Shown here: positions 25,376-36,732 of the stretch, piece after piece | Layout: each line of letters starts with the position of its first letter | How positions within the stretch are numbered: the stretch's first letter is position 1 | NCBI GenBank assembly: GCA_037957365.1 | Contig: JARHVA010004226.1 | Coordinates: 1,560,501-1,624,500, forward strand | Reading direction: 5' to 3' | Length of the DNA stretch: 64,000 nucleotides | Source of the DNA: Torreya grandis | Taxonomy: Eukaryota > Streptophyta > Pinopsida > Cupressales > Taxaceae | Made by a program: the position numbers and the translations under genes | Notes under the pieces: model-generated | The model's database searches: none | Told to the model about the DNA's origin: nothing | The model's input: the letters and a program-made list of their open reading frames with translations, nothing else

Positions 25376-25944
25376 ATGGAAACCACTCTTCGAAAATTAT
25401 CTCAACAATAAACTTCTCCCTCATTTTGAAATTTCTTCCCCTTTGACATAAATGATAAAGTGATGTCTGAAACTACTTTTATCTCTCTTCTTGCAACAAA
25501 AATATTCAACACATAGGAATATTAGTTAATGAGTCATAATAAAAACATGATCCCCTATCTCCATGCATACCTTCTTGGAACAACTCACTATCTCTTGGAG
25601 TTATTGAACCATCTAATTATCTCCCCCTAAGTACTTGGATTTTTTAAAGATTGTTAGGGGTAATAATTACACCCAATTCTTATTTTAGGTGTTCAAATGT
25701 TACCTTTGGAGGTTGTTTGGTCAAATTGTTTACAATCTAATCTGTGTAGAAACATATTCAAGTCTAACACTTTATTTACTTACCTACTCTCTTAGAAAAT
25801 GATACTTGATGGTAATGTGCTTAGTATTTTAGTACATGACAGGGTTCTTTGAGATGCTTATATCACTTGTATTATCATAATATATAGAGATAAGACCATC
25901 ATACTCCACCTTATAGTATTTTAGATTCTATCTCATCCATCAAA

Positions 25945-26240
25945 CTTGAGTTTAACATGAATATGTTGCAATGTACTCAGCCTCACAAGTGGATAATGCT
26001 AGTGATGGTTGCTTCTTGTTTATCCATAAAACTAGGCACCCACCTAAGAAGAAATATCCTCTACTTGTACTCCTCCTATCATCTAGACATCTTTCACAAT
26101 CTACATCTATATAGGCTATCAAATTTAACTCCTTGCTCCTTGGATACCACAACCCATAATCCTTAGTCCACTTAAGATACACGAGTATCCTTTTATTTAC
26201 TTGCAAATGATTTTCCTTTGGATCTACTCAAAACTTTCCC
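25945..26240 (-). pseudogene. Ty1/copia RNase H remnant of element C
   Basis: The open stretch 26206-25952 reads 'RILVYLKWTKDYGLWYPRS', 'AYIDVDCERCLDDRRSTSRG', 'YFFLGGCLVLWINKKQ' and 'ALSTCEAEYIATYSC'. This is the complete motif set of copia RNase H (YxDxDxxG, RRSTSG, SWxSKKQ, STAEAEY), with the catalytic Asp and Glu positions present. It lies directly downstream of RT in element sense, as expected, and an upstream '..QVNKRI' joins it to RT. Confidence 0.9.
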
Positions 26241-27180
26241 ATAAGACCTATTTCTTGCATGATGTTGGGTCTAGAGGTAGTGGTGTATAACAAACTTTTA
26301 ATAATTGACCTATATGACATCTAATTAAACTTTGAAGACTCATATTCCTTGCTCAATTTACACTGTATGATCATAGGTGTACTAACTACCTTATAATCTT
26401 CCATCTCAAACTTATTCAACATCTCTCTTATGTACTTGTCTTATGAAATTAATATACCTTGTTCAAATTGAGTGATTTGTAACCCAATATTGAATGATAG
26501 TTATCCCATCATGGAAATCTCAAACTCTCTCTTCATCACTTCTACAAAGCCTTTGGTCATGTTCTCATTATTTTCACCAAAGATGATGTCATACACATAG
26601 ATAACTATTATAAACTAATGGTAATCTTTTGAATTTATGTATATATTAATATTTGTAACTCCTATTATGAATCCTTGATCCAACATATACTTATCTAACC
26701 TAGCATACCAAGCTTTAGGAGATTAATTTTACCATAAAGTGCCTTTTTCAATATTCAAACATAATCATTGTCACCTGATGGTGATAACCCCTCAGGTTGC
26801 TCTATGTATACCTCATCTACCAAATTCCCATTTGGAAAGGCATATTTGACATCCATCTGGTATACTTTGAATTATGTATATGCTATAAACAATTTTATGG
26901 ACTCTAATCTTTCTACTAGTGCAAAGGTCTCCTCAAAATGTACCCTTTCAACTTATGCATATCCTTTGCATACCAATCTATCCTTTTCCTAGTGACTTAT
27001 ACATCTTCATTCAACTTGTTTCTAAACACCAATTTTGTTCCAATGACATTCTTTTTTTAGGCCTAGGAACTAGTTTTAAAGTCTCATTCTTTTCTATTTG
27101 GTATAATTACTCACTCATAGCTTCTATCCAAAATTTGTCTTTTTTTGTTTCTATAAGATTCTTAGGTTAAATATTAGATA
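26241..27180 (-). pseudogene. Ty1/copia reverse transcriptase remnant of element C
   Basis: In element sense: 'FWIEAMSE' and 'KNETLKLVPRP' (27150-27050), 'VIGTKLVFRNKLNEDV' (about 27040-27000), 'YQMDVKYAFPNGNLVDEVYI' and 'EQPEGL' (26865-26785), and the catalytic box 'VIYVYDIIFGENN' (26600-26570), where the second residue pair of YVDD has become YVYD. Frameshifts and stops are frequent. Loss of one catalytic Asp and the broken frame rule out activity. Confidence 0.85.
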
Positions 27181-27499
27181 ATAGAGCAATATTATCTTGA
27201 TTTAGATTACTTACCTATCTTCTCCTTGTTTTTATATTTTCATTATTATTTCCAATGATTTGAGATTTAAGATGATATTTTTGAATCTTTTTTTAGGGGC
27301 CTTTTGAGTCCTATCTCTCCTCAACTTCTTCTTTTTCCTCATCAAAATCTATAGTTTCCTTTTCATTCTTGAAGTCAAGATTATCTAAAGTATCCTTTGA
27401 TTATGAGTGCGATTTCCTTGTCTCATCAATATTCACATTGGTTGTTTCTAGTATCTTTTATAACCTCTTTCTATAACATCTATAAGCTAAGTTCATTGA

Positions 27500-28330
27500 T
27501 TAGTACCCTAAGAATATACCTTAAAAAAATATGAAATCAAAATTTCTTAGGTCTTCATCATCTCTTTTGATGAAACATTTTCTCCCAAACACTCTAAAGT
27601 GTTCCACATTAGTAGGTCTACCTTTCCATAGTTCATAAGGAGTCTTGTGGCTATTAGTCCTTTTTTCCTTTATTCAAAATGTATACTATGGTTCTTACTA
27701 CCTCTCTCTAATATCCATCAGATAATCCAAACCCATTTAACATAATTCTATCCATCTCTTGAATTGTCCTATTCTTTATTTCGACTACTCCATTCTATTG
27801 AGGTGCCTTACCTACTGAGAATTATCTCCTTATTCTATGAACCTCATAGAAGCCATCAAACTCATTAGATAATAACTCTCCTCCTCTTTCAAATCTTAGA
27901 CACTTGATCTTCCCATTCTTCTCATTCTCAATAAGAGCCTTGAATTTCTTGAACTTGTCAAGAGTTTTTGAATTTTATTTCAAGAATGCTACCCATGTCA
28001 TTATTTTGTAGTCATCTATGAGTAACATGAAGTAGATATCTCCTTGAATGATTTAGATTATTTTAGGCCCACATAGATTAGTGTGTATCAATTCCAAGGG
28101 TCTTGTAGTAGAGTAATCCTTAGAATTGAACCTCATTCTAGTTAGCTTACCATGTTGGCATGCCTTACAAAGTGTTTGTAGGTTTGGTGATCTTAGGAAT
28201 ATTATTCACAAACTTCTTAGTAATTATTTTGACAAAATTATAAAAATTTAGTTGACCTAACCTTTTATTCCATAGCCAAATTTCATCCATATTTATCATA
28301 AATCATCTCTCCTTCTTGATCTCATTCAAG
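27500..28330 (-). pseudogene. Ty1/copia integrase remnant of element C
   Basis: Element-sense motifs: 'CRKGKHT'-like zinc-domain end and 'RPLELIHTNLCGPK' (28120-28060; the expected Asp of HTDLCGP is Asn), 'GDIYFMLLIDDYKIMTWVAF' (28050-27990), 'KCLRFERGGELLSNEF' (27905-27860; the LRSDRGGE box with Asp changed) and 'NGVVEIKNRTIQEMDRIMLN' (27800-27740; the Glu of NGVxExKN is kept). The order ahead of RT is the defining feature of Ty1/copia. Inactive through stops and changed catalytic residues. Confidence 0.85.
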
Positions 28331-28679
28331 ACAGAGATTGTTCTTAGTCCTCTTAGCATTGGCAATTAGCCTTTCTAATTTGGGCATCCTTATCTCACAC
28401 CCTCTATCATGAAAGTTTAGTGTGTGTCCTTGATTTAAAATTTGAATTACACTAAGTAGTTTATGTTTTCCATATACAACACATTTTGTGTCTTGCTCTG
28501 CCCATTATCCAAAATCAAGATACCCTTAGCAACTATATTGGCAATTGTGTTATCTTCAAACCTCAATGTTCTTATAACATTATTATTCAATGAGATGAAA
28601 TTATTTTTGTCTCATATCATATGGTTTAAGAAAAAACTATCTCTATACCATTTTAAGCCTTCATCTTTAATGTGAAAGG

Positions 28680-29300
28680 TAGTTTGAGTAGAATAGAATC
28701 CATTTTAGTCTTTTGTTCCTCCTTGGCAAATAGATCATCTTGAGTCTTGGACTCAATATGATCGATCTTAAATTTATTTATCTTCCATGCCAATGTTTGA
28801 CCCTAATCATGTACTCTAGGATACTAATATATCTTTTTGAATCTTGAGGGCCCTCTAACTTAATCTTGCAATGTGTCCCATATTATGACAACTATAAAAA
28901 CAACATTTTTGTAATTACCTCTCCTTTTCCCATCTTCTCATGATAACTTATCCCTTAGTGAATTGGGCTCCTTGATTTTCCTCTTCATGTTTATACTATT
29001 TAATTTTTATAACTTATCATTCTCTTTCTCAAACTTTCTCATCTTGTCTATGAACTACTCATGCTCAACCTTCAAAAAATATAGCTCGATCTTCAACTAG
29101 TCACACTCAACTTCCTTTGATCTAAACCTTATATTGACACCTTCTAACTGATTCTTAAGATCCTTGATAGTCCTATTTTTATGTTTTAAATCATCAATGG
29201 AAATTATGATCTTAGTTTCAATGTTTACTTCAACTTCTATTTGTTCACTATCATAGTAGACTTATTCATCATACATCTTGTCTTCTTCATTTTTATCACT
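28680..29300 (-). pseudogene. Copia gag C-terminal remnant with coiled coil and zinc knuckle
   Basis: Element sense gives a long charged helix: 'SDKNEEDKMYDE', 'DDLKHKNRTIKDLKNQLEGV', 'FIDKMRKFEKENDKL' (29290-29000). A zinc knuckle follows near 28890, 'CCFYSCHNMGHIARL' (consensus CFYCxxxGHIARDC, with a shifted Cys and the last Cys lost). Coiled coil followed by CCHC is the usual C-terminal half of gag in one group of plant copia elements. The N-terminal half of gag and most of the leader are missing, as the 5' LTR lies only ~80 bp upstream. Confidence 0.65.
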
Positions 29301-29370
29301 AGACAGATCGTGCTTCTTAGGAATACCTTAAAGCTATTAGAATTAATTAAAAGTATGAAGATATGATAAT

Positions 29371-29612
29371 AATTATTGGAAGAACAATCACTAAGAGGGG
29401 AGGTAGGTGAATCAATATATTCAAAACATTCATTTAATTCCACTTCAGCATACATGAACAAATCATATAAACATGAACATCTAGCAAAACATATGAAACC
29501 ATGCAAGCCCAATAAACACACTAAATATGTGGGAAAATATAAATGGGAAGAAAACTGATTTATATATGCAAATTTAATATATTATTATAAGACAAAAACC
29601 AATCTTTAGTGA
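29371..29612 (-). repeat. Partial 5' LTR of copia element C
   Basis: Starts with 'attggaagaacaatcactaag' and follows the LTR for about 240 bp ('ccacttcagcatacatgaac', 'tatgtgggaaaa') before breaking off exactly where flank copy X' begins. A decayed primer site may lie at 29333-29349 ('agctattagaattaatt', compare the reverse complement of a TGGTATCAGAGC site), with low certainty. Confidence 0.65.
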
Positions 29613-29906
29613 AGCACCAATAATGCTTGCACTTTGGTATTTTTACGTTAGATATGATATAAGAAAAATAAGCTACAACATGTTATACATTATCAGGATT
29701 CCATTGGACATATCACATCAGTAATATAATGTGTCCCCAATGTGGCCAAAAAATTATTATTTATCATGATAATGGGCACTCATTTAAAATTTACACTTGG
29801 TAATACATGGTTATAAGTGATGGATGCCATAGTTTATCAATTAGATAGATGTTTGGCATTTAATCATGAGGGATACATGGTTTTAATTTTACATAATGAC
29901 ATAAAT
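29613..29906. repeat. Duplicated flank X' (second copy)
   Basis: Second copy of 22161-22454. It ends with TAAAT, which pairs as a target duplication with TAGAT after 46693. This copy therefore sits at the original insertion edge of the complete right-hand LTR. Confidence 0.8.
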
Positions 29907-31382
29907 TATTGGAAGAAAAATAAATAATAGTGGGAAAGGGGTGAATCATTGTCTTTAAAATAATAATTCAATTCCACTTAAGCATACATGAACCATTCAT
30001 ATAAATATGAACATCTAGTAAAGCATATGTAACCATATAAGATCAAAAAATACATTACATATGTGGGAAAACCTCAATGGGAATAAAACCCACTGATATT
30101 TTTAAATGTAATATATTAATATAATACAAAAACCAATATTTATTTAATCACCAACTCCACATGGAACACCAACCTTAACTAGTCAAGAACCCACTCAATT
30201 AGACTTTAGCAAGCACCAACTTGTAAGGAGGCACCAACCCCCTAGATGACTTAGTGCTAACTAAAACACCTAAAATTTTTGATCACCTTCATAAATAAAA
30301 ATTTCTCACACAAAATATGATGATCACATTCTTTATCTCTTCTCACTCTTCTATCCCTCTCAAACTGCCTTCTAGGCTTATTCACTCAACTAGTTCTCTT
30401 CAAGATAGATTAGGCTATATGACCTTGATATTAATCTACAGTGACCATATCAGATCTTCATGAATAATATTATACACTCCTATTATGGTATATAAGACAT
30501 ATTTCATCTCTTTAATGTGTTATTTCCTTCATTTATTCTCTCTTTTTCTCTAACTAGTCAATTACACCAATTAGGCCTTATTTTTATATAATCCTATAGG
30601 TCACACACCTCTTGGTAATCCAAACAAACTTTAACACATGTTTTATCATTAAAATATGTATTATAATATTTTTCATACATTAATAAATCATTATAATATG
30701 TTGGTCATAGCATAAAAGACCAAAACCTCTTTTAGGCCTCAAGGAGACCTAATTTAATTAGGCCTTCATTATTGCAGTTACCCTTTGATATCCTTGGAAC
30801 ACTTTAAAACTGAATAAATTATAATAATACTTAATATTAAACTAAAATATAACCCTAATTATCTCATATTATGTACATGACACTTTTTATCTCTAACCAC
30901 CACTTGAAGCACACCATTAGTCTTGTTACATTAGGCCTTCGTACACATAGAAAGGTCTATCTTAAACAACTAAAGATAACACAATATTTAGCCATAAAAA
31001 CATAATAATAAATAATATAAAAAAACATAAAATACATAAAAAAATTCATCACATAGGGCATAGATCCTCAAAAACACATCTGCAACTCATTCACTCAAAA
31101 CTACCAATTTTCTTTAAAGATCAATCATGGTGACTCACACCTCCAACCCATATATAGATATATTAAATGACTTATGATGAATTTATATTATCTTATTATA
31201 TCATTATATAATTATAAAATATAAATATAATATATTCAAATGGAAAATATTAGTCTTGTAGACCAATCTTGTGACCTTATATCTCATTATCTTATATGAA
31301 CCCGACATGTCAACTTATGATCAAATTTTTCACTATATTAACTAATATCCAAAACTTGTACCAAACATTAATAATACATAAC
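29907..31382 (-). repeat. Additional copia LTR, part left of element D
   Basis: Matches 22455-23950. It is interrupted at ATAAC (31378-31382), the target site of element D, and resumes at 45024. Confidence 0.8.
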
Positions 31383-31880
31383 TATTTCTATGCAAAATTG
31401 CTTTCTACATTCAAAGAAGAAATAAGAAACTAAAAGAAATGGTCAAGGCTAGAAGATACCTGATAAAGTCGTGCGCACCAAAATCAGACGTTGGAAGATT
31501 CTCCTCTTTGGTTGTGGAGGAATGACACCTGAGAAGAAAAGAGACTAAAACACGGAAAAACATTAGTAAAAGGATATGGTGGGCTGTCAGGCAAACGCTC
31601 GATCCTGAAAGTACGAAGACTTCCTAGAAGGATATCAACCCACTGATAAAAAAGCAGAATATTGGACTAAAGTAGATAAAATGACATAAATAAAGGACAA
31701 AAAATAAAATGCGTACCTGATAATGAAGTAAAATGTTCTATGCAGTCACTGATGTCAGTCTCTGTGGTGTCGGCATTGGTTAGGGAAAGTGCCGACGTCG
31801 GTTAAAGTGCCGGCGTCGGTCGGGGTAGTGACCGGTGTCGGTCGGGGCAAGTTCTGGACAGAGTCTGGATGAATTGCAAA

Positions 31881-32028
31881 AGGTCTAACAGAGTTGGGAT
31901 AGGGTCTGGTCAAGGTCGGGATAGGGTCTGGATAGGGTCTGGGGGTTTTACAGAAGGTCTAACAGAGTTGGGATAGGGTCTGGTCAAGGTCGGGACAGGG
32001 TCTGGACAGGGTCTGGGGGTTTTGGTCG
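31881..32028. repeat. 74 bp tandem repeat inside the D LTR
   Basis: Two adjacent copies start 'aggtctaacagagttggga' at 31881 and 31955 and consist of 'gggtctgg' and 'aggtcggg' sub-blocks. The 5' LTR has the same pair at 44258 and 44318 with a 60 bp period, after loss of one sub-block. Confidence 0.85.
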
Positions 32029-32101
32029 AGTCTAGACAGAGTTATAGACTGGGATAGTGGGCAGAGATGTAAGGAAGGGACTCAGGGCTTAGGTATACGG
32101 T

Positions 32102-32183
32102 CTGAAGATCTGAGATGATAGAAATAGAAACAACAAACAAATAATAACCAGAAAGAAATAAAACAAATAGAGTAAATACTTAC
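32102..32183 (-). other. Candidate short intron in the D LTR
   Basis: Element sense shows a perfect plant donor (GGCAG then GTAAGTATTT) directly after a 9-codon ORF beginning 'MAFIMSSG', then a T-rich stretch and an acceptor CTTCAG 82 nt later. The 5' LTR keeps donor and acceptor at the same spacing (44546 and 44465). Introns are known in Ogre-type elements but not, to my knowledge, at this place. Confidence 0.35.
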
Positions 32184-32466
32184 CTGCCAGAAGACATGAT
32201 AAAAGCCATGATTGAAGTTGTTGAAGCATTGTCGTAAGTTGATCGAAGTGAATGCAGATTGGTTGAATGCTGGAGTTGATTGATCGCCAGAGTTTTTTGA
32301 ATGTCTGAGTTTGGGGGTCGATTGATTGATTGATTAGTTGATTAGCCTTCGGGATTGATCGGCGGACGCTAATGAAGGCAAGGGATGGTTTGAGAGACGG
32401 TTCGATAATCGTTCAGAAAATCGATTGGGAACCGAATGATAACTGATAACGGATAACGGTAAGGTG

Positions 32467-32517
32467 ACCGACGTCGGTAGGATTGCCGATGTTGGCCGAT
32501 AAGTGACCGACGTCGGT
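32467..32517. promoter_or_regulatory. Paired ACCGACGTCGGT palindromes in the U3 part of the D LTR
   Basis: Two perfect 12 bp palindromes with an ACGT core (32467-32478 and 32506-32517), each within the direct repeat GTGACCGACGTCGGT, 190-240 bp from the transcript-side start of the LTR. ACGT cores are known bZIP binding sites in plants. A role as enhancer is inference. In the 5' LTR only one, mutated copy remains (near 44821-44835). Confidence 0.4.
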
Positions 32518-32707
32518 GACATCGGCTGGGTAACAACCATCGTCGGCAGATGCACAATGGGGATGGAGTCTAGCTTTAGCTCTGTGCTCATTGTTACATG
32601 CTGCCAAGGTCAAGGCTAGTGGAAAAAGTGATCAACAAGGGTTGAATAGGAGAAGAAGAATAAGACGGGGGATGACCAGGGGAGTTGACATAATTTTGGT
32701 GTCTACA

Positions 32708-32722
32708 TTTGCCCCTTTTTGT
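32708..32722 (-). other. Polypurine tract of element D
   Basis: Element sense AAAAAGGGGCAAA directly abuts the LTR start TGTAGACA, as expected for second-strand priming. Confidence 0.8.
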
Positions 32723-34623
32723 CTTCTTGGTTGTTCTGGACGAACTGTAAGACAAAAATAGGAGTGATTGCCCTAGGTGTGGGATAAGGTTAATTTCATC
32801 TTGTTGGTTATTCGAATGAATTGCAAGACAAAAACAGGAAGCAGATTGCCTCGATTATGGATGAGGTATTCCCCCTCAAAGTAGGATTTGAGGGAAGGGA
32901 ACCGGGAATTGGGTGCTGATTTGACAAAGAGTGGATGAGAAAGGGGGTGAGGGTGAACGCTGCAAAAGGTGTGATTACACGCATACCACTGCACGAGATG
33001 GTTAGGTCAAATTGTCACAGGTCAAGGGTCGAGGAGTGCCAAAATTGAAGTAACCGGGCCCCAGCATTTAGTTGTCTGCTGATCGGATTACTCAATCTAA
33101 GTTGAAGCTCCAAATGGGTCGTCACGTTCTAGGTATCCCAGGCTCAGGAAGTGCTCCTAGAAACACAAAAAAGTCACAAGTAGTGTGGATCAATCGGCTT
33201 GCGATCCTATACTTGTGAGGGTCAAAAAAGGTCTACGCACAATTCTGCTAACCAGTCATGAGGTAGCATACATGCAAAAACAACCAAGGCAACAGTGTCT
33301 TGGAAGTGGTCGAGGTTGGAGGAGAGAGGCATGATCTCCAATGGTTGGTGGGCGAGGGGAGGAATGGATGAAAGGATGTGGCTGAGCTAACCCCAGAAGA
33401 CAGTTGTGTCATTTGAGTGCTGCCTACATAGCCCCGGTCAGAGGGCTTCAGGCCAATGTAGTTTAGACAAAGGGTCCGAGTAGTAGACAGGTGGTCAAAA
33501 TGGTTGATAGATTGGTCTTGGTTATGACGAAATGATGAGGAGAAGAGATGTGGCAGCCATTTCCAAATGGTGTATTCTGCAACATTGGTCGAGAGGTCTT
33601 TCATCCCTAGCAATATTCCATATTCGTGATGGATGTATGCTAAAAATGAATTGAGGTCGATTTATGCTTCAGCAAGTATTGGTTTATGCTAAACATAAAT
33701 TGCAGTGGGTTGATAGTTTCCATGTGTATTGGTGTCCATAGAAACTAGGGTGAATAGGCTATAGGAGTGGTCTAAAAAGAGAGTTGAGGTGAGTTGATTG
33801 ACAAGTGATGAAGGTGAATGTGACTAAAGTGCAGAAGAAGTGAAAAGCATATTGCTCTTTCATTGACAAGGACCAAAAAGATAGCATAGATAGGGGTTAT
33901 GGGAACCAAGAGCCCCATTCATGCGTGACGTCGTTGACCATAGTTATTTTAGAGCGGTAATCGAATCACTTTGACATTAAAGTGAGCTCGAAGTCCCTTG
34001 AGCAGGTGATAGGAGGAGGAAAGAGGGTAACCCATTTTAAGAGCAGAGATAACTTTGCCCCTTTTTACAGGAGACCCTGAGACAACTATAAGTCAAGTCC
34101 ATGACTCAATTTTTTTTTTTTTTTAGGGTAGACTGATCGATGCGGGAAGCCTGCATAGAGATGTCATTTGCTTGGTGGTCAGTTGTGAAGCTGATCAATG
34201 TGGGAAGCTTCTAAAATAGTGTTGTTTATTGCCAGATTAGTCATAGCCATCCTTCAAGGGAGTGGTCTAGATTTTTGTTTAATATAAAGGCTTTTGAATA
34301 GCTGTCCTTTGAGGGAGCAGTCTATTAATTACAGCAATGATAGTACAGCTATCCTTCGAGGGAGCAGTCTACTTTTTGATTTTGATATTGATATGGTGAC
34401 CATGGATATTGTGACATCATGATTTGTTTTGACAAAAATGTGAGTCGTGGACAAGATTATAGAAGGTCAAGGGCTCCCTTTTATGAGGACAAAAGCATCC
34501 ATACAACATAAAAGGGTTATAGGAATTGTTAAGAGGAATAGGGTTGAAAGGAAGTAGGATTAAGAGGATGGGGATTGCTCAAGGGACGAGCTCAAGTTAA
34601 GTGTCAAGTGGATGAATACTTGA
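32723..34623 (-). other. 3' untranslated region of element D
   Basis: About 1.9 kb between the pol stop and the polypurine tract. No envelope-like or other known domain. The longest frame (33613-33248, 121 codons) has no recognisable motif, signal peptide or membrane segment. A three-fold imperfect repeat of 'agctatccttcgagggagca' type lies at 34245, 34300 and 34347, and a two-fold 'tgatc(g/a)atg(c/t)gggaagc' at about 34136 and 34193. Confidence 0.6.
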
Positions 34624-35880
34624 CTAGCAGTAGAACGGTCGCAGATGCAACGCATTAAGAGGCTCAGGTTCTGGGCGTCCATCAAGAGAAGACAGATGAT
34701 AAGTCCCTGATCCATACTTGTGCATGATAATAAAAGGTTTGAGCCAATTAGGAGCAAACTTGCCTCGTTTACTTCGCTCCATATTGGTCACATGTTGATT
34801 CTCTTTGAGGACGAGGTCTCTGATGTTGAAATCTCATTCTCGCAGATTTTTGTCATAGGTGCGCTTGATGCGATGTTGATAGACATGAAGATGATTAAGG
34901 GCAGCAAGACGGCGTTCATCAAGTAACTCAAGTTGAGCTAAGCGATCTTGATGAAAGTCATCATTGGAAAGAATATCATGTAGAGAAATGCGGAGAGACG
35001 GGATCTGTACTTTGAGAGGTAAGACAGCCTCTGTTCCGTACACGAGAGAAAAAGGGGTAGCACCCGTAGAGGTTTGAATGCTAGTGCGGTAAGCCCATAA
35101 AGCGAAGGGAATGTGAATGTGCCAATCCCTACCTGTATCACTGACCAATTTCATGAGAATTTTGGTGAGAATTTTGTTGGAAGCCTCGGCCTGCCCATTT
35201 TCTTGTGGGTAGTAAGGTGAAGAAAAACTGAGTTTGATGCCGAATGAGTCGCATAGTGTTTGGACAGCTTTGTTTTTAAAGGACTTGCCGTTATCGGTGA
35301 TGATTTTATGAGGGACACCAAAATGACAGATGATATGGGTGGTGATGAAGTTGACGATCTTGTCAGCTTTTGTGGAGATGAGAGGAATGGCTTCCACCCA
35401 CTTGGTGAAATATTCAGTGGCTGTGATGATGGATTGATGACAAAGAGACGAATGAGGGTTAATCTCACCAATGAGATCTAAACCCCACTGAGAAAAAGGC
35501 CAAAAATCTTGAGAGATTTGTAAGGCGTGACTAGGAAGATGAAGCAAGTTAGAGTGCTACTGACACTTGATGCAACGCCGAACATAGTCGCTACAGTCTT
35601 GATGAAGGGTAGGCCAATAATAGCCCAGATGAAGGATGCACTTGGCAACCAAATTCCCACTAAAATGTCTACCATAAATCCCGTCGTGGACTTGTTAAAT
35701 GGCTTGAGATGCTTCAGTGGAGGTGAGACAGCGAAGAAGGAGGCCGTCGAAGCCTCGCTTATAGAGAAGACCCCCTAGCATGGTATAGTGAGTGGTACGC
35801 TTGATAAAAGCTCGTCGTGCATTACTAGAGAGGTTGGGAGGAATGACAGAGAGAGATAAGAAGTCTACAAGTTGCTTATA
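34624..35880 (-). pseudogene. Integrase of element D
   Basis: Zinc-binding HHCC region: 'VHDGIYGRHFSGNLVAKCI', 'GYYWPTLHQDCSDYVRRCIK' (35690-35560). The core (open frame 35547-34834, 237 codons) has D24 in 'QWGLDLIGEI', D85 in 'KIITDNGKSF' and E121 in 'PQENGQAEASNK', giving an exact DD35E spacing. The C-terminal domain after the stop at 34831 includes 'FNIRDLVLKEN' and 'LNALHLRPFYC'. No chromodomain. Stops at 35692, 35548 and 34831 are all single C-to-T changes. The catalytic triad is intact. Confidence 0.92.
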
Positions 35881-36381
35881 CTAAGCATCTTGTGGGCTAG
35901 GGTCTATAGTGTTGACATGATGAATGTGAGGAGAGATATATGAAGGCAATGGCACACGATGCACCATGACAAAAAGTCTGGATGCAGATGAGGAAGATGG
36001 GATATGCGAAGTGAGAGAAGCCATGGTGTCAGCAAACTTATTCATGGATTGAGGAATAGTCTGCAGGAGGAAATGATCGAAAGATGCAAGGAGAATGTCA
36101 GCACAGTTTTTGTACCTTTGCAAAATTTCATTTTTACAGAGGTATGAATTGTTGACCTGATTGACGATGAGTTGCGAGTCATCGAAGATGTTGATGGACT
36201 TGATGCTGAGAGAGAGGGCAGTCTGAAGTCCCAAAATTAAGGCCTCATATTCGGCCATATTATTGGTACAATCAAAGTCGAGTTTAAAAGACAAAGGCAT
36301 GGGTTCCCCTTCGAGTGGGATGAGAATAACCCCAGCACCCCCACCTAGTTGACATTTGGAACCGTCAAAGAACATAGTCAT
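35881..36381 (-). pseudogene. Second (archaeal-like) RNase H of element D
   Basis: 'MTMFFDGSKCQLGGGAGVIL' carries the first Asp, 'CTNNMAEYEALILGLQTAL' the Glu, 'INIFDDSQLIVNQVNN' the third acidic residue and 'NKFADTMASLTS' the last Asp, so the D-E-D-D set is complete. This domain after the RT-linked RNase H is the usual Tat/Ogre layout and is known to be an independent acquisition in plant Tat elements. One stop (35878, CAG to TAG) separates it from integrase. Confidence 0.9.
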
Positions 36382-36438
36382 CTGATAGGTGGTGTCGTCA
36401 AAGGAAAGTGCAGCAATAGACTCATCAGGGAATTCACA

Positions 36439-36732
36439 CTACGAAGGTTGATTATCAGGAAGAGGGGCATCTGCTAGTTGATCAGCAATGGTTTGCCCCT
36501 TGATAGATTTCTGCTGGATGAATTCGAGATCGAACTCAGCAAGCAGCATGAGCCACCGAGCCATATGTTGATTCTGATATGGCTTGGAGTGCATGTACTT
36601 GAGAGGGTCAGTGTGGGTCATGACAAAGGTTTTGTGACTAAGAAGATAGTGGCAAAGCTTAGTAGCAACAAAGACTAACTCCAAATAGAGTTTCTCGATA
36701 TGGGTATACCGAGTTTCATAGTCGACCAGTGT
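36439..36732 (-). pseudogene. RT-linked RNase H (tail) of element D
   Basis: Continues RT after the stop at 36730: 'TLVDYETRYTHIEKLYLELV' and 'FVATKLCHYLLSHKTFVMTH', 'PLKYMHSKP', 'RMARWLMLLAEFD'-like sequence (about 36560) and 'KGQTIADQLADAPLP'. This is the connection/gypsy-type RNase H of Ty3/gypsy pol. The start of the domain ('PFYLYISATHHSLGAMIAHR') lies at the end of the preceding segment (about 36830-36770). Catalytic residues are partly changed ('YISAT' for YTDAS). Confidence 0.8.

Larger units (their letters stand above)
31383..32707 (-). repeat. 3' LTR of element D
   Basis: Element sense begins TGTAGACACC at 32707 and ends GCATAGAAATA at 31383. It holds two ACCGACGTCGGT palindromes (32467-32478 and 32506-32517), a cluster of further GTCGGT units (31740-31850), a 74 bp tandem repeat (31881-31954 and 31955-32028) and a splice-donor-like GTAAGT. 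The 5' copy lost about 40 bp between the two palindrome-bearing direct repeats and 14 bp within the tandem repeat. Confidence 0.95.

Noticed and set aside
33248..33613. 121-codon minus-strand frame in the 3' region of D as an envelope-like or accessory gene
   Set aside because: No signal peptide, membrane segment or family motif, and no match in style to any domain. D is GC-richer, which lengthens chance frames.
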